Shown one piece after another: positions 49,701-63,545 of a stretch of DNA of 64,000 bases. Each line of letters begins with the position of its first letter. The first letter of the stretch is position 1. Where the stretch lies: positions 1,374,827 to 1,438,826 of the forward strand of contig VFFE01007583.1 of NCBI GenBank assembly GCA_008921705.1. Reading direction: 5' to 3'. The notes below the pieces were generated by a model. The model ran no database searches and was not told the DNA's origin. It saw only the letters and a program-made list of their open reading frames with translations. A program made the position numbers and the translations under genes. This DNA is from Burhinus oedicnemus. Its lineage: Eukaryota; Chordata; Aves; Charadriiformes; Burhinidae.

Positions 49701-52700
49701 CTAAGGGAGTTGTAGGTGTGGGTTGTTTTGTATTGAAGAGGACTCCCCAAAGGACAGAGATGGTAGGCTATGGGCAAAGCTCTTACAGCACAGAGTCCTG
49801 GACTGAGAGAGGACTCTAATGGCAGAGGTCAGATCTGCTGATTGGAGACTGTAGAAGGTGTAAAGACCAAATTAATAAGCTTGGTTTTGGACTTGTCTGA
49901 GATAAAACCATTCAAGGTTGCCAGCTGGTTGTGTGTTGGTTTATTTTGTAAAAGGGGGGTGGGTGGAAACAAGGAGAGAAATCCAAAACTTCCTTTCTGA
50001 TTTCTGTCATTCCTCCTCTCCACCAAAAATAGTTTGATAGAATACCTAATTTGTAGCTACACATGTATTTTTTTTCTTTAGAAGGATAACGTCATATGAT
50101 AAATTACAGACTATAGAGTATGAAGTAAAGAATCATCTCTAGTTCAACTGAACAGGGGAAAAAACGGATAGTTTGGCATACAGGAAAATGAAAACCTTTG
50201 TGAAATCATAGAAGGAACAGTGACAAGTGTGGAATAAGCTCTTTAAAAGTTATATTCACTTTATGGAAATATACTCCACATTCAGTAGCACACTAGTGTA
50301 GATAGACTTGAGTGTGGGTCAGATTTCTGCATTTCAAAAGCAGAAAATGAGAACTGTGGATGTGCTACATTAATTTTCAGGTCACTTATGAATAGGATAG
50401 CTGTACACATGTCCAGTGGGATCGTTGTGGTAGGCTGAGGGTAGCTTTGTTTATAATGAAAGACTGTGTATTTTAACAACTCTGACCTAAGTCCTAACCC
50501 CTTACATATTGTAGGACTAATTTAAGAAAATACTAGAAAATCAAAGTGAATTGGAAGTCTGAAAAGACTTCAAAACTTCTGCAGAGTTCCTGACCTGGTA
50601 GACTACTGATAAGGATTTTGGGATGTTAAGACTGAGAGATTAGTCCTCCCTTTTGCTGTGTAATACTGTATTATTATAGCAAGTTTCCTTCCTCAATTAA
50701 GTATAAAAGCAAAGGGTGTCCCTTTTTAGTGCATTCTATACGTTCTTTTTTAGAAGAATGACTTGAATATGCAAATATTTTTGTCCCCACTGCCATCAGT
50801 ACTTTAGTGTATATAAGGCTAGCTTTAACTGCCCTTATGGACCGGCTGTGACTAGCATACTTATGAAAGTTAAATCCTGCTAAATATGTTATGGCCTTTG
50901 TGGCTTAACAGCCTCATCTGAACAAGATCATTCTAGACTGAATCCTTTTCCTTCAATGCTTTGATGCATTCATTTGTTAAAAATGTATGCTTCTGGAAAA
51001 CATGCTACTAAACCAGTAATGCAATTGCAATTATAGGGAGCCTGGACAAAAAAATAAAAAAAATGAAGTCTTTTCCATGACATTTAACAGGAAGCAGTGT
51101 CGATGCTTTTCTACAGGACAAGCACAATTGCATCATAAAGGACTCCAGTTTTAACTCTTCTGTTCTGAACCTGAATACTGGGTGAAGGACCATAAGTAGA
51201 GAAATAAGTTATTTGCAGGAAGAACATAGGCAGTGTAACTTACCCTTTACATAGCAGGGGGAGACAACTGTGCAGCAAACCTAGGGCTTCTGCAGTTTTC
51301 CAGGTATTTGTTTCAAGTTCTCCTCAGGACCTACCTGGAATTTTTGGCTTTGATCTTCAAAGAGATTGAGGATGATTTAAATGGCACCTATGCAAGTATG
51401 TGGATGTGGACCTAAGGCTTCAGTCCCGAGACATCCTTCTCTTATTTGAACTTCATATTCTAGGGGAATTTTTGGACCCAGATAACCTTTAAAACCAGGA
51501 TGTAAGGAGGAAATTTGAGAGTTTGCCATTGCCCTAACTTAGTATTTTCAGTCTTTACACTTAAATGCTATGGCACAGTGATGTTTGCTTCTAATTTTCT
51601 AAACATACTGGAGACCCATGTGCTATCTCTGATTGTAACCAGTTGACAAATTCATAGAAAGCTATAGATTAATATTCGTTTGCTTAGGAAAAAATGTTTT
51701 ATGAAACTAACTTAAAATAAACCAGAAAATAAGTCTTTGATCTTCCGAACATTCACAGATCTGATTAATTTTAGCATGTGAATATTCATATGTCTAAAGA
51801 CAAACAAAAGGAATTTGCCTTTAGCTTTGATATGTTGTACCAATTTGTGGTCAAAATCTGTCCACAGAGGTCAGCTGAGTCATTGAATTACATGGATTTT
51901 GAATTTTCACTGGTTTGGATTTAAATGAGGCCATTACTTTTTGCTCTCCTTGCTGCTTGTATTATTTGTATGGGTAAGAAGAAAAAGGTTGTTCTGCAAA
52001 CTGAAGAAAATGATTGAGGGGATCTGTTTCTCTAACTAGCAATTTGCAAGGTGATTGTTCACAGAAGGATTGCTGAATAATGTTGTCACAAAGCTTTATT
52101 TTTGGGAACACTTACTTTTAAGGTGTTAGTGGCATTGTGAGAATAGATATATAACGAGGAAAAAGCCCTTGACAAATGATGCTTCTGTCACTTACTTTCA
52201 ATTAAAAAGAACTTGGGGAATAATTAAAAGCCAGAAAAGCTTGTTCTGAGATAGATCAAACCAAGATGAAGACAGGAAAAGAAAACCTGAATATGATTGT
52301 ATTTGAAATATTTGCTCTGTACGTATCTGTACAAGTACCTTTTTTGGTGGGCTCTACCCTTTGCAGTTATTGAATCAATTTTTACATGTGTACAGAGAAA
52401 TGTGTTGTCAGAGCATATATTTGTATAAACAGTCTGATAGTTCTGTCTTGCCTGTTGAGAACAGTTTAAAAGGAATTGTAGCATCTCTACTCCCCGTGCA
52501 TATTTCCCTGACGTTACAGGGAATTCATCTCAGTACTTATTCTGCGAGGAGGCTGTTTTCTGAAAGTCAAACTCTCACAGAGCTTCTACTGCACTTGAAA
52601 TGGCAAGGCTGACATGTTTTCTGAAAACTCAACAATCCTGTCTAGTGGGTGAGCAACGCCTCTCTGAAAGAGCAGCACTTGCTCTTCCACAATGCTGTTG

Positions 52701-53900
52701 GTAATGCTCTTTCTAGACTACTAGTTAATTGTTTCACCATGAAAATAAAGGGCGTGGATGCGTCTCTTTCCTGAAACCACTGAAAATGCAACTCATTTCT
52801 GTGAAGCATGTCTCTGGGAGCAAAGCTGCTGTTCTCTGCAATGAACTCATTGTTTTCCAGTGTCAACCATGATCTGAGAATACCTCCTGGATCAGTCCTT
52901 TTAGAGGAATGAGTCTCATCCCAGCTAGGTTTTCATGCCTAGTTATTACAGCTCCGGATAGGAACATAACATTAAACTTCTCTTGGGTTTAGGCTCCTGT
53001 ATAACCAGCCTAGTACTGAACAGTTAATTATACTACAGTTTTCAGCTGGGCAATAGAAAGCCTCCAAGATGTCAGAGTCTGTGTGCAATCCATCATCGCA
53101 GCACAAGTATTTAGTATGTATGAAGCGTACCTCAGGTGATTGGTTAAAACATGCCAATTTTCTTATGCATTAGAGTGAGTGGACAGGACATAGGGTCAGG
53201 ATTGCTTTTTTTAGGCAGTTGGTATTAATTGAAGTCCTTCGTGACACTGCAGCTGCGAATATGATAGAAAGCAGTCATTTCTAGGGTCCCAGAGGAGAAG
53301 GCAGAGATTATATTCAGGCTAAGAGCTACTGTGAGTGCCTGGATTTGAAAGGGAGAGTGAGCTGATGATGTGTTTTAGTTCAGATCAGGATTGTGCTTTT
53401 GAAGTTAACCTTTTGATGGTCCCCACTTACTGAAGTTTGACCCAGGTTATGGAGTTGTCTCAGACTGTGAACTCAAAAATGGAAGATTGGCTCCAAGAGA
53501 AACTTGATATTGTTCTCCTTCTAGTGGACATTCAATGCATGCCACCAGATTTGAGCCAGTAAGAAGTGAAAACCTCCTGAAATACATATTGTGCAGTTCC
53601 TGGCTCTTCAGCAGCAGCCATTTCACTCTGCATCTGCTGCCATTGCACCACATTCTTGCTAATATAACAAGGTTGTGACTGCAGGAGAGGACAAATCCTG
53701 CTAGAACAGAGGGCACAGGCAATGATTATTGTGCAATCTGTTTTACCCAGCTGATCTGAGAGTTTTCGCTCACAAGCATTCATCTCAACTAAAGATATAG
53801 AGAAACCAAGTCACTATTGTTGTAGTCTGTAGTCTAGGAAGAAATTAGTTTTACAGAGTGAAAGCCATCAGTGCATTCAAGGTTCAGACAGGCTTGAGGT

Positions 53901-54045
53901 TTGGATTAGATGTTAGGATAAACTCCTTTACTGGAAGGATAATGCAGTGCTGGAACAGGATTCTTCCATCCCTGAGGTCTTGGTCAGAGAGTGCCGTGGA
54001 TCTGGTGCTGGCACTTATCCTGCTTTGAGCAGACCCTTTCCACAG
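53901..54045 (+). repeat. Old CR1 LINE relic (3' region)
   Basis: 'TTAGGATAAACTCCTTTACT' and 'AGTGCTGGAACAGG' match the CR1 segment 'aagaacttctttactgtgagg...gagcactggaacagg' that follows the RT domain. 'CACTTATCCTGCTTTGAGCA' matches 'aacctgctct...ccctgctttggcagg' close to its 3' end. The spacing fits CR1 in plus orientation. It is far more diverged than the copy at 47.4-49.0 kb, so much older. Confidence 0.6.
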
Positions 54046-54990
54046 CTCTGACACTGGGTTGGTCTATAAGCTTGGGGGCTGAGGGAGAAAGATAAAAACC
54101 TGAGGTAGTTCCAGCTAGGCTGACCAGGTTAGAATCATGTCCTGCCTGGAGAGCTCTTTCCATTCTCTATTGCTGGGTTTTACTTATTGATTTATTTTTA
54201 ACCCACAGTTCTACACAAATGCAGCAGCAACTAGTCTTTCAAACTGAGCATAGATAACCTTCTTAAAGAAAACTAATCAGTTATTCCTCTTACAAAACCA
54301 GTCCTCTGTCATTTTAGCTTTATGCCTATGCTGTAGCTATAGTTATATATCTGATTGCAGAGAAAATATGAAGCTGTACTTGGTTTATACAGTTTAACGA
54401 GAGTGTTTTTTACCCCTGGAAAATCTATCTAAAACTGAAATAAATTACATAAATAAGCTTTCTATATGTTTCACTTTACCTGTATTTCATACCAAATCTG
54501 TACTTGGATCTCTTCTCTTTTCAATACTAAGAGACAATACATCAAAATTTTCCAGACTGGGGGTAGTACTCAGCCTTTATATGAAGGTGTAAGTGCCATT
54601 TTTTCAGTATTTTTCCTAAAGCTTCTCAGTTTAGCTGCCCCGTGCATTTAAAATTCAGGCCCCAAAACTCACTAAAGTGTTTCAAAAATGTTATTATTTT
54701 GTAGTTTGAGTCATACCTTTTCGACATTAAGGTTTGGAAATTCTTACTGTGTGACAGCAAGAAGTGATTTATGAACTCAGTATGTTTTAAGGCTATGGAA
54801 ACCTTGTGCACTGTCCAAGTTGAAGATATTCTTCTAAAGGGGTAACTAAGATTTCTTCTTTCATTTATTGTTTGCTTTGTAAATAATTAGTTTGATCCCT
54901 CTTCCATCATCTTTAAGAAGGAAATAGGGAGACGAGATTTTTTAAGAAGCTGTAACTAGTCTAAGTAATCCTTGAAAAGCTGAAGGATGT

Positions 54991-55020
54991 GGATGTGCCC
55001 TCTTCTTTATGAGCACATCC
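54991..55020. repeat. Perfect 8-bp inverted repeat with 14-base loop
   Basis: GGATGTGC and GCACATCC are exact reverse complements around a pyrimidine-rich loop. No U tract follows, and no gene context gives it a role. Confidence 0.5.
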
Positions 55021-58000
55021 CTAGAAGCTGTCATGCCTTCATGCAGAGGAGTTTGTTTTGCTACTGTCCTATTTATTTTAACTAGATTTGGATAAAGATG
55101 TAGTAGACCAACAGCACTTGTTTTGAAATGAAAACTGGCACAGCTCTTTCACCAAGTTGAAAACTATCATGGCTGGGGTGAAATATCACTCACAGATTAG
55201 ATAGGCCTTTGTCAGAGGACTGGGGCACCCCTGAGAAAGACAAGGTAAAACAGTAAAAATTTAATACTGTAATACTAAAAAATTAATTCTGCAAGGTTGT
55301 TGAAGTCCTAAGCATATTTATTTATGGGACAAAAAGTGTGCAGTTGATTTCCAGGTTTGAATGATCATCCCTTGACTAAAATGGCCGTACAACACACCTA
55401 AAATAATAGCAGTTATGTAAATTAGTAGTTCAGTGTTCTTAAAGATGGCTTTTTTTAATTTTTCTTTTTGGTAACTTTTCTTCTTTAGAGATATAGACAG
55501 GAATAAGCCATTTGGAAAGGTTCTGTTGACAGAATTGGTTTCAAAGTGATCAAAAGTGAAACTGTCTTTCAGGTAAGACCCATTCTTCATAAAAATAATC
55601 TCTTTAATGCTCTTAACTATAATGTGAGTAACTGGGGCAATACAAAACCCCACAGTCCCCAGGCCAACTCCCCTCCCTTGCCTTACTTTCTTATGATGTT
55701 TTGCTGAATGAGTTGACAGACCTGAACAACCTTAAAATCCATAAGTATTTTAAGCTGCTCTGTATTTGATAATGATGCTTGATTGCTGAATGAGTGCAAG
55801 GTTATAATCATCTCCCTTGGCTTTTTTGTCGTTCATAAACTGCTTGAGCTGCTCTCTGCTAGCTTATGACATTTCCAGGATCTCTCAAGTGGATTGTAAC
55901 CTTGTGTGTGCACAGTGAATTCCAAGGACTGGTCTTCTGAATGCTCTTTAATGAAACGAGCTTTTTTTGCCTCTGTCATTTGAAAAAGGGTTTCATGCCA
56001 TACAGCTTGTTTCTCAATGTCTTAAAATGCTCACAAAACAAGGTTTGTGACTGGGAAATGAAAAGTAGTTTAAACTGTCCAAGTCCTCTGTTTGCTTCTT
56101 AGAGATTTCATATCACTTTATATATTTAATGATAACCCAGAAAACACGGCTTTAAAAATAGTTTTGGAAGCTTGCCCTTAAAGATCTTTGCTATTGCTAT
56201 TTTCTTGTTTGTGCTCACATCTATTTTCAAATGATACCCTGGTTTCTTATCAGAGCATTTTCCAATGAAAACCAAAATGTATTCTCCTCGGAGTAAGATT
56301 GTCTGAGCACACTGTTTCTCAATTGTTATTGATTACTTTTTTTTGTCGTTTTCACCTAGAAATCAATAAAGTATCATTCCTATTAATTGATGGAATACCA
56401 CTATATGAAACTTAGGTATTATAAAGTTATTCAATACTTTCCTTAGTATCATTATTACAACATACTGATTTTTGTTGTTAGCAATAGGCAAGCCAGCATT
56501 TTCAAAATAATAGCAATAAAGCATTTGGTTAGACTAATGTCCTTCTGGTTTTGAACAACTTGCTTAAATCCTGATGAGTGACATGCAATACGATATGAGA
56601 GACTGTGTATGAAGGCAATGTCAGCTTTGTGCCCGGAAGGGAAGCTGGCAGCTTGCTTGACCTTGTAAAAGCCAAAGGAAATCACAAAGGGCCTCAGAGG
56701 GAAAGACGGTTTGAATAGGCTGCAGAGACAGTATGCTATAGCTGATATAATTTGACGGTATCTTCTGCACTGCTGGAAAGTCATGACCATGACCTGTCCT
56801 TGCTTCACAAGTCGACTGCCTCTGTCTCCAGGGAGTATTGTACATGTGAGCACTGCATATCCTCCATTTCTTTCCTCCTCGCCTTCTTAGTAAGATCAGT
56901 TCCTTTAGACAACATCAAATGACATGTATAATCCTATGATGGGGAATTTTGGTGACTTTTTTCTTCTGCCTGTCGCTTTCAATTGTTCCTTTGTGCTTGG
57001 CTATATGCCACTTCTTCCCAAGCAGCTTTGGATGTTAAATAGCAGTTACATTTAGCCTGTGACTTTAAAGGTCGGGTTGAATAAAAACATGTGGCAGTTG
57101 CATGAAGCAAATTACTTCTGCTAGGCTAATTAAAGACCAGAGGTCATATAATTTCTTGTGTTAAGTGGGTGTAATTCCCTTGGATTTGGCCCAGGTGTGC
57201 AAGAAATGGATTTCTTTCTCTGTATCTGGTTAAACTTCACTGTATTTAAATGTCATGTATTTCACTCCTTTTTTACAATTGTTTTTTTTCTTAAAGTTAC
57301 CTGTTCTCTTTTAAAGGTATATCCCTGCGTATTCTCTTTTGCTTTGTATTTGTTTCCTGTTATCTGTTTCACAATTCTACATTGTCTGTCTGATAAAGGA
57401 TAGTATAATTTTGGACAAAGTCTGTAAGCCTTGTTCTCTCTGTCTCTTCCCTTTTGGCCATGTCTCAACCTGCAGGAGTTGAGAGAATATTTGAAGCCAT
57501 CGTTCAGGAATGGACAGTTGCACCCAGGGAGAAAGACTGCCTGCAAAGGAGAAACTCCTCTCGAGTGATAAAATACTCTTTCTTAAACAGGCTTTGGATA
57601 ATCACGTCTGAAAACAGTTCATATGTTTTCTTTGGGGCATGCATAATGAATGACTGATTTCAGTGGTCCCACTGCAGATACAGAGGCACTTGTTTATATA
57701 CTTGTAATAATTACACTTGCTATCCTCAATAAATAATATATTTGTGTATGGAATTAACAGTCATTAAGGCTTACGGGGTTTTCTTTTTTCTGTTTTGAAA
57801 ATTGGTTGGCAAGGCATAGGAAGTGCTGCTCCTCAGTTAGTCAGAGCACAGTGGTCGGCACACCTTCTGGCATACACCGTCTGGTAGGACAGTGGCTCTA
57901 AGGACCTTGAACACCTGACAGCCCTGAAAAGGTGCTAGAAGCCTGCCTCCCTGGCAACTGAGGCTAGAAGGGCTCAGGAGTCACTCCCAACTGTATTTTA

Positions 58001-58230
58001 ATGGACAATAAATTAAGTTTTCCTCAAGTTGTGTTTATTTTGCCTGTGAAGGTAATTCGTCAGTGACCTCCCTGTCTTTATCTTGACCCATGAGCATTTC
58101 TGTATAGCTTTCTCCCCTGTCCTGTTGGGGAAGGGGAGGACGGAGAGAGCGGCTGGGTTGGCAGCTGTCCAAGGAGAACCTACCACAGATGACAAGTGCA
58201 TATTTCAACTTTTTCACTAAATTTGTCCTG

Positions 58231-58288
58231 GGTTTTTTTTTTTGTTGTTGTTTTGTTTGCTGTTTTGTTTTGTTTTGTTTTGTTTTTT
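58231..58288. repeat. (TTTTG)n microsatellite
   Basis: A T run, TTG units, then four TTTTG units and a closing T run. It is the strand complement of the CAAAA type seen at 11.8 kb. Confidence 0.85.
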
Positions 58289-60687
58289 AAGGCAGAACTT
58301 GACAATGCAGGGTTTTTGTAAACGGCTGGGTTTGCATCAAATTGCTTTCATGTGCATCATTGGTTCTTTTGGGCTACTTAAGCACTACAGGTTCTGTGCT
58401 ATTCTAAAGATACCCATTACATAAGGAAGTGCACCCCCTAATGCAATTGTATCATGTTACATGCAAGTCCCTTCGTGTCAATTTTTTTTGCTTCTCAGCA
58501 GAACCAGGTTTAGCCAGACACCTTGAAATTTGTATTGCCTGACAAAGCGTGAGTTGGAACAGGTTGAGCTACTCTAACAGATTTAAGACCTTTTCTGTGC
58601 TCATAAATTATTATGCAAACATAAACTTAGTTTGTTTGAAGAACAGTTTAAGCTTACAATGCTGTCTCTTATTTCTTGCTGTCTGAACCGCTACCGTAAG
58701 TCTTCCAGCTTAGAAGTGTTCAGGGCAGAAGAGTGCTACTGCTATCCCCTTTCATTCCATATAGGGGAAGTTTGGTGTAGATAACTTGCATCTTACAGAG
58801 AAACTTGTCCAAGGAGAGCCCCTCTTAGCAATTCCAAACAGCTGCTTGTCCAGCTACCAGTCAGGACACTGTAGCTCCTCCATGCGTTGTTTGAAGGTTT
58901 TAAATCTAAGACATTTCAAGTCTGAGGGACCAAAGATTTTGCTCTAGCCGTAGAAGTGCACCCAACCTTCAGAGAAGCTGAAGTTTGACTATAACTATTG
59001 CAGTAATTGCTGCACTCAGAAGCGCCTGAGAATATTCATTCTAGGAAAAAAGTATCTGGATAAATTCCACTCACAGCACAATTATGTGATGAGCCTATTA
59101 GCAGTCATACTCTGGCCATAGTCTGATGAGGAGAATGGTATGTGTTGAAAAGTCTGCCTCAAGCTACTGAACAGAAGTCAACTAATTTGATGACCCAACA
59201 AAAGGTACTGAATGAAGCTATCTCAGAAGTGGAAGATGAGCCATTTGGCCACTTCATGTTACATTAAAAATTAATTCTTGCTGAATATTGCTTGTTCTGC
59301 AGAGAAAATAATATGTGATAGGTCAAGAGAGACAAGGATTTTCAGTGTTTCTTTATATTGGCACAAGAAGTAGACCACAAAGGTTCCACAGAAGCTCTAC
59401 AGTGAAATCAAGAGACTGTGCCTGAAAATACTATTTTTTCTATTCAGATAGAGATAATAATTAGAAGAAAGATCCCGATCTGAAAAAGAGCATAAACATT
59501 AAAGCAGGAAGGAAGTGGAATTTGCCTCCAAGTTTACAGTTGCAAAAAGTCTCTTTAGTATCTGTCTGACTCTGAAGATCTCATCTCTGTTTACATAAGC
59601 AATTTACCTTAGAGTCTAAATATTTTAATAGTCTGCTTCTGTGTATGTCCATGGCACTTCTAGTCTTGGCCAGATAGAGTTGCTTGCTGTGTGTGTTGCA
59701 TACAGATCTAACCATGACCTGGAAACTAGAATACAACCCTTCTCTGAGCACACCAAGCATGTGTTGACAGGATCAAGCTTTCTATAAAATGCATCGAGTA
59801 CTGTTGTTGCTCTTTAAGAGAACAGAAGGAGGAGCTGATGACGCCTTTTTTTAAGTAAAAGCTGTAAGGTACAAAATAATCAGAAGGAGAGGATTTATCT
59901 TGGTTTTCACCCTTCTTGACTGGCTTCTCTAACTTCTTATTGTGTTAAGAGATCTTTGCTGGGACAAGGTAAACTTCTGTTTACACCTCATTTCAAATCC
60001 TCTTCACTGTGTGATTTTTTATTTTTAGTTTTTTTTTTTTAAAAAAAAAGAAGCAAGCAACTTCTTTGTATGAGAGTTTATAATCAACATTTGCTTAATC
60101 GTTTTGATTTCACTGGAATAATATTAACCCCTTTATCTAATGTAAATTATGCAGCAGTTTCTATTTATTGTGTTAGATGTGCACCTCAAGTATAACTAAC
60201 TCAGGACCTCATGTTTCTTCAAGGAGATGGTGGCACACTGCTGCATTATTCCCTGTCTGTTGTGAGAGCAGGAAAACAGCAGTTGCTTACATGTTCAGCC
60301 TTGAGTATTAGGTTTCACCAACCTCACCTGTTCATTTCACTGTACGACAATGTTGACTTCTAAGATTCCTGAGGGATAAATGGAGTGGAGCTGCTTCACA
60401 GCAACATTACTCTTAGGAACTTTGTTGCCATAATTTGCTATTTATCACAGGTTAATCTGGAAGCACAATATCAGGAAGCGGTGAATCTTTTCAAGGGGAA
60501 TTGTAATCTGATTTTTGGTCCTGAGAGGATTTTCCTAATAATAATAGATGACGAGACCTTTTGTAGTTCTTTCATTTCTTCTCTGTGTTTGGAAGATATT
60601 TTCTCCTCTCCAACAGAGACCTCTTTTTTTTTAATTCCTTACTCTCTTTCAAATCAAAAGCACACTTACAAGATCTTAAGATTATTT

Positions 60688-60697
60688 CCCCCCCCCC
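60688..60697. repeat. Poly(C) run, 10 bases
   Basis: Ten C between a T run and TTTAATTTAAAT. Simple homopolymer. Confidence 0.8.
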
Positions 60698-61329
60698 TTT
60701 AATTTAAATATAAATAAGGGTCAGAGCTCAATTATCCTCAATTAATAGTGGAAATAATGAAAAACCTACCTCATGGAGTGTTCCCTTTTAATAGTGCTGC
60801 TTTAGAGCTGCTTCTGAACCAGGTACTATTTTCTGGATATACATAGGATTACAAAGCATTAAAGGTCCTCATAAAGAAATCTCATAAATTTGGTTGAGCT
60901 GAATGAGATTTAATGCATATGTGAATAAAAATGTTTCTGTAAATGGGAGTTGATTATCTTTTTTCACTGGTGATTTTCTTTAGTTAATTTTTTAATGCAT
61001 TTGTAAATGCATTCAGTTACTGCAAGACAAACAGAAGGGTACTGGATAACCTATGAACCACTGTTAAACAGAATATTGTAGTGACCATTGACCCTCATCC
61101 TGATATCTGTGATACCTTCTGATTTTTCTCAGGGAGAAGCTGTTGCCAGGTCACATTGTTTGCAGACCAAGAGTAGCTGCAGAGCAGTCAGGTAGAAGAA
61201 TATTAGAATTTCCATACTGGTCCCAATATGAAAGCTTTCTAACCTTTTGTTCTGCTCTCCATTGGATGATCTATACTAATTTGAGACACTGTTATAATGA
61301 ATTTTTCTAACATAAGCCATTTCCTAGCA

Positions 61330-61408
61330 CTTTCTGATCCTGCATAATTGCAGTTCAGTTGAAAAACTCCTGTTGACATCAATGATGCAGGATCAAACTT
61401 ACTGTTTG
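61330..61408 (-). repeat. Ancient amniote dispersed-repeat relic
   Basis: On the minus strand, 'GATCCTGCATCATTGATGTC', then 'AACAGGAGTTTTTC', and later 'TATGCAGGATCAGAAAGTGCT' follow the order 'gtcaatgggagttttgcc...gctgcaggatcaggccct' of an old repeat common in bird and reptile DNA. It accounts for part of the 99-codon minus frame at 61239-61538, which I therefore do not call a gene. Confidence 0.45.
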
Positions 61409-62936
61409 ATCCCATGATGTTAAAAATAAATGTCAGGATGAAAATAAATGGATTTGCAGTTAAAATTTGGAGACACACCTTCCTATTAGGTTCTGAAGCA
61501 TTTACAATTTTGCTTTTGCAGAAAGACAATGTTGCCATAGTTTCTTCATTTACATTTAAGGAAAGAGCACTAGTCTATTTAGATTTCATATATATGGGGT
61601 GGAATTCAGCAGACAGGTGCCTGATTCCCACCGTCCCCCTCTAAACCTTGTAATGCAATTCTGCTAATTTTTGAGTGACATTTTTAGTATATATTTTTTT
61701 ACTTAGTTTTATGGATGGCCTGTAATGAAGGTTTGGTTTTTTTTTTAAAAAAAAATCTCCCCCAAAATTTACAAAGAAACAAGAAAAGAATATGGATTTC
61801 AATAGTCATGTAGTTAACCAGTGTAGGATCATATATATTCTTGAAGTGCAGGTGGGTATGCTTTCTTCTTTGTGGTTTTGTTTTCAATGAACTCAGCACC
61901 CAGCTCCCCTTCAAGCAATTAAACAGAAGGACCAGGTTGTGATGGCTCTTCCTATTCCAATGAATGCAGCAGGAATGCATTGGATACAGACTGCTTTGAA
62001 TTTTGAATATCTGTGCACTTTGTTTAGTATCTTTTATCTCCTAATTTATCAGCTCAACTGTGAGTGTGTTTCTGGAGCTTCAGGACCAGGTACTGCAGTT
62101 GAAAGCTGTGGCTGTGTTGTCGTTTTCTGTAGCAGCTTGTGCTAGAAGGGTTGAATTCTGTCTGTTGTACTTGGAGAATTAAGTTCACTCTCTGACACAA
62201 GATGAGTGCTGGACCAAAGCAAATTCTTTTTAACATGTTTTTTGAATATGGTGCAAGTACAATTTGGCTGGAAGTGTTCCTTTCTTTGCTCGTAAGGGTC
62301 CTTTTTTGTATTGTGTGTATGGCTTCCTTCTATTGACAGTAAAACAATTCATTTATAGTACTTCTGCTCACACTGAGAGGAGTAGGAGCTATACAGTAAT
62401 ATTTAACTAAAATTCAGTTCTTTCTCGTAGCTACTCATGTAATAAGACACTCTTGTCCTCTTTAAAACTCTGGGTATTATGCACTTTTGATAAGCATTAC
62501 GTATTTCAAAAGACTTTTAATTCTTCTTTCTAGGTTGAAGAAATTGATTTTCAGTAGGATGCAGCAGAAATCAGATATATTTCAGCCATTTATCAGACTT
62601 CTGGTATGTGAGTACTAGATCTTGATATTTTTTCTTTTTAATTTTTTTTTTTTTTCTATTTTCAAGGTGATCTTCAAACAGAAATAGAAGAAAGTCAGGT
62701 TTTATAGCCAGGCTCTATTGAATTGACTACAGATGAAAACAATAGGTCTTTAGGGTAATTTTCTATAAAAGCACACGTAGAACGTATATGAAATTATATG
62801 GCTATGATAGGGATACATCTTTTTAGAGTTGCAAGTGTAATACAGAAATATGTCACTATATGTATGTAAGACTGGATGAGAACATTAACACTTTGTGCAA
62901 ACTGTTGCATGAGGGAAGAAAGAAGGCGTTACTCAC

Positions 62937-62956
62937 TGTGATAGTTGAACTGTAGC
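62937..62956 (-). other. Possible 20-nt microexon
   Basis: On the minus strand a long pyrimidine tract (CTCCTTCCCCTCCCACCCCC) and TTGAAAG lead to GCTACAGTTCAACTATCACA and the strong donor ACA|GTGAGTAAC. Its phase (one base in, one base out) fits the end of 63546-63638. At this length sequence alone cannot separate it from chance. Confidence 0.15.
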
Positions 62957-63545
62957 CTTTCAAGGGGGGTGGGAGGGGAAGGAGAACAGTTGACCTTAGG
63001 GCTTAGAAGTGCCCGCTGCAGAGCCGATGCCGTCAGTACTCTTAGTTGTATCTGAGGCCTGTAGAAATTCAGTGGTCTTAGATACTTTACAACTTCTAGC
63101 AAAGTTGGAAACAGACCTGAGACTCTTGTTCTCAATCTTAAAGACTTTTATGAACCATATGTCACAATTGTTATCTGCAGAAACTGTTTGACTTTGAAAT
63201 AATTGAGTACTGCTGCAAGTTTACAAAAATTTTGGTTCTATGCTTGTGATTTTCCCATTTGGGGTACTTGTTGTTTTTTTTTTTTCCCTCCTAAGGTTTT
63301 CTTTTAAGCATGGAAGAAACTGACCAAACCATGGATTAGAAGAACTGTTGCTTTATATGGATGCTTTTTTACTTTAAAGGATGGTATTTCTCAGAGCAGT
63401 GAATGGACAAATGCAGGGCATAATACTTGGTAAGAAGGTTCTGGAGATAATTTTAGAAGCAATGAAATCTCCTCCAAGGAATTGAATTAAAAATACATGG
63501 AAGAGGGAGAGATTTATATAGGTTGTTGCCAGGTATATGTCTTAC

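Larger units (their letters stand above)
49701..63545. other. Long non-coding stretch (possible introns)
   Basis: Mostly unique AT-rich sequence. It contains the CR1 relic at 53.9 kb, a short hairpin at 54.99 kb, a TTTTG repeat at 58.23-58.29 kb, T/A runs at 60.03 and 61.74 kb, a poly(C) at 60.69 kb and an old repeat near 61.33-61.41 kb. Short minus-strand frames with good splice signals occur (53431-53464, 55194-55230, 62937-62956). A minus-strand frame at 53532-53788 follows a strong acceptor (CTCTATATCTTTAG) but has unusual cysteine-rich composition. None is strong enough to list as a gene. Confidence 0.5.

Noticed and set aside
53431..55230. Short GT-AG pairs at 53431-53464 and 55194-55230 with strong sites on the minus strand
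   Set aside because: At 34 and 37 nt, open frames are expected by chance and the phases do not give a consistent chain.
55750..55866. Minus-strand frame with a helical-looking peptide (EQLKQFMNDKKAKGDDYNLA) ending in a stop
   Set aside because: Only about 37 codons, no clear acceptor, and a second frame is open over the same bases. It could be reconsidered if homology is found.
57262..57546. 94-codon minus frame with KYKAKENTQGYTFKREQ before a good donor
   Set aside because: The putative acceptor region is purine-rich, without a pyrimidine tract.
61239..61538. 99-codon minus-strand frame with a strong donor (ACA|GTAAGT) inside it
   Set aside because: Part of it overlaps an ancient dispersed repeat, and no acceptor precedes the donor.
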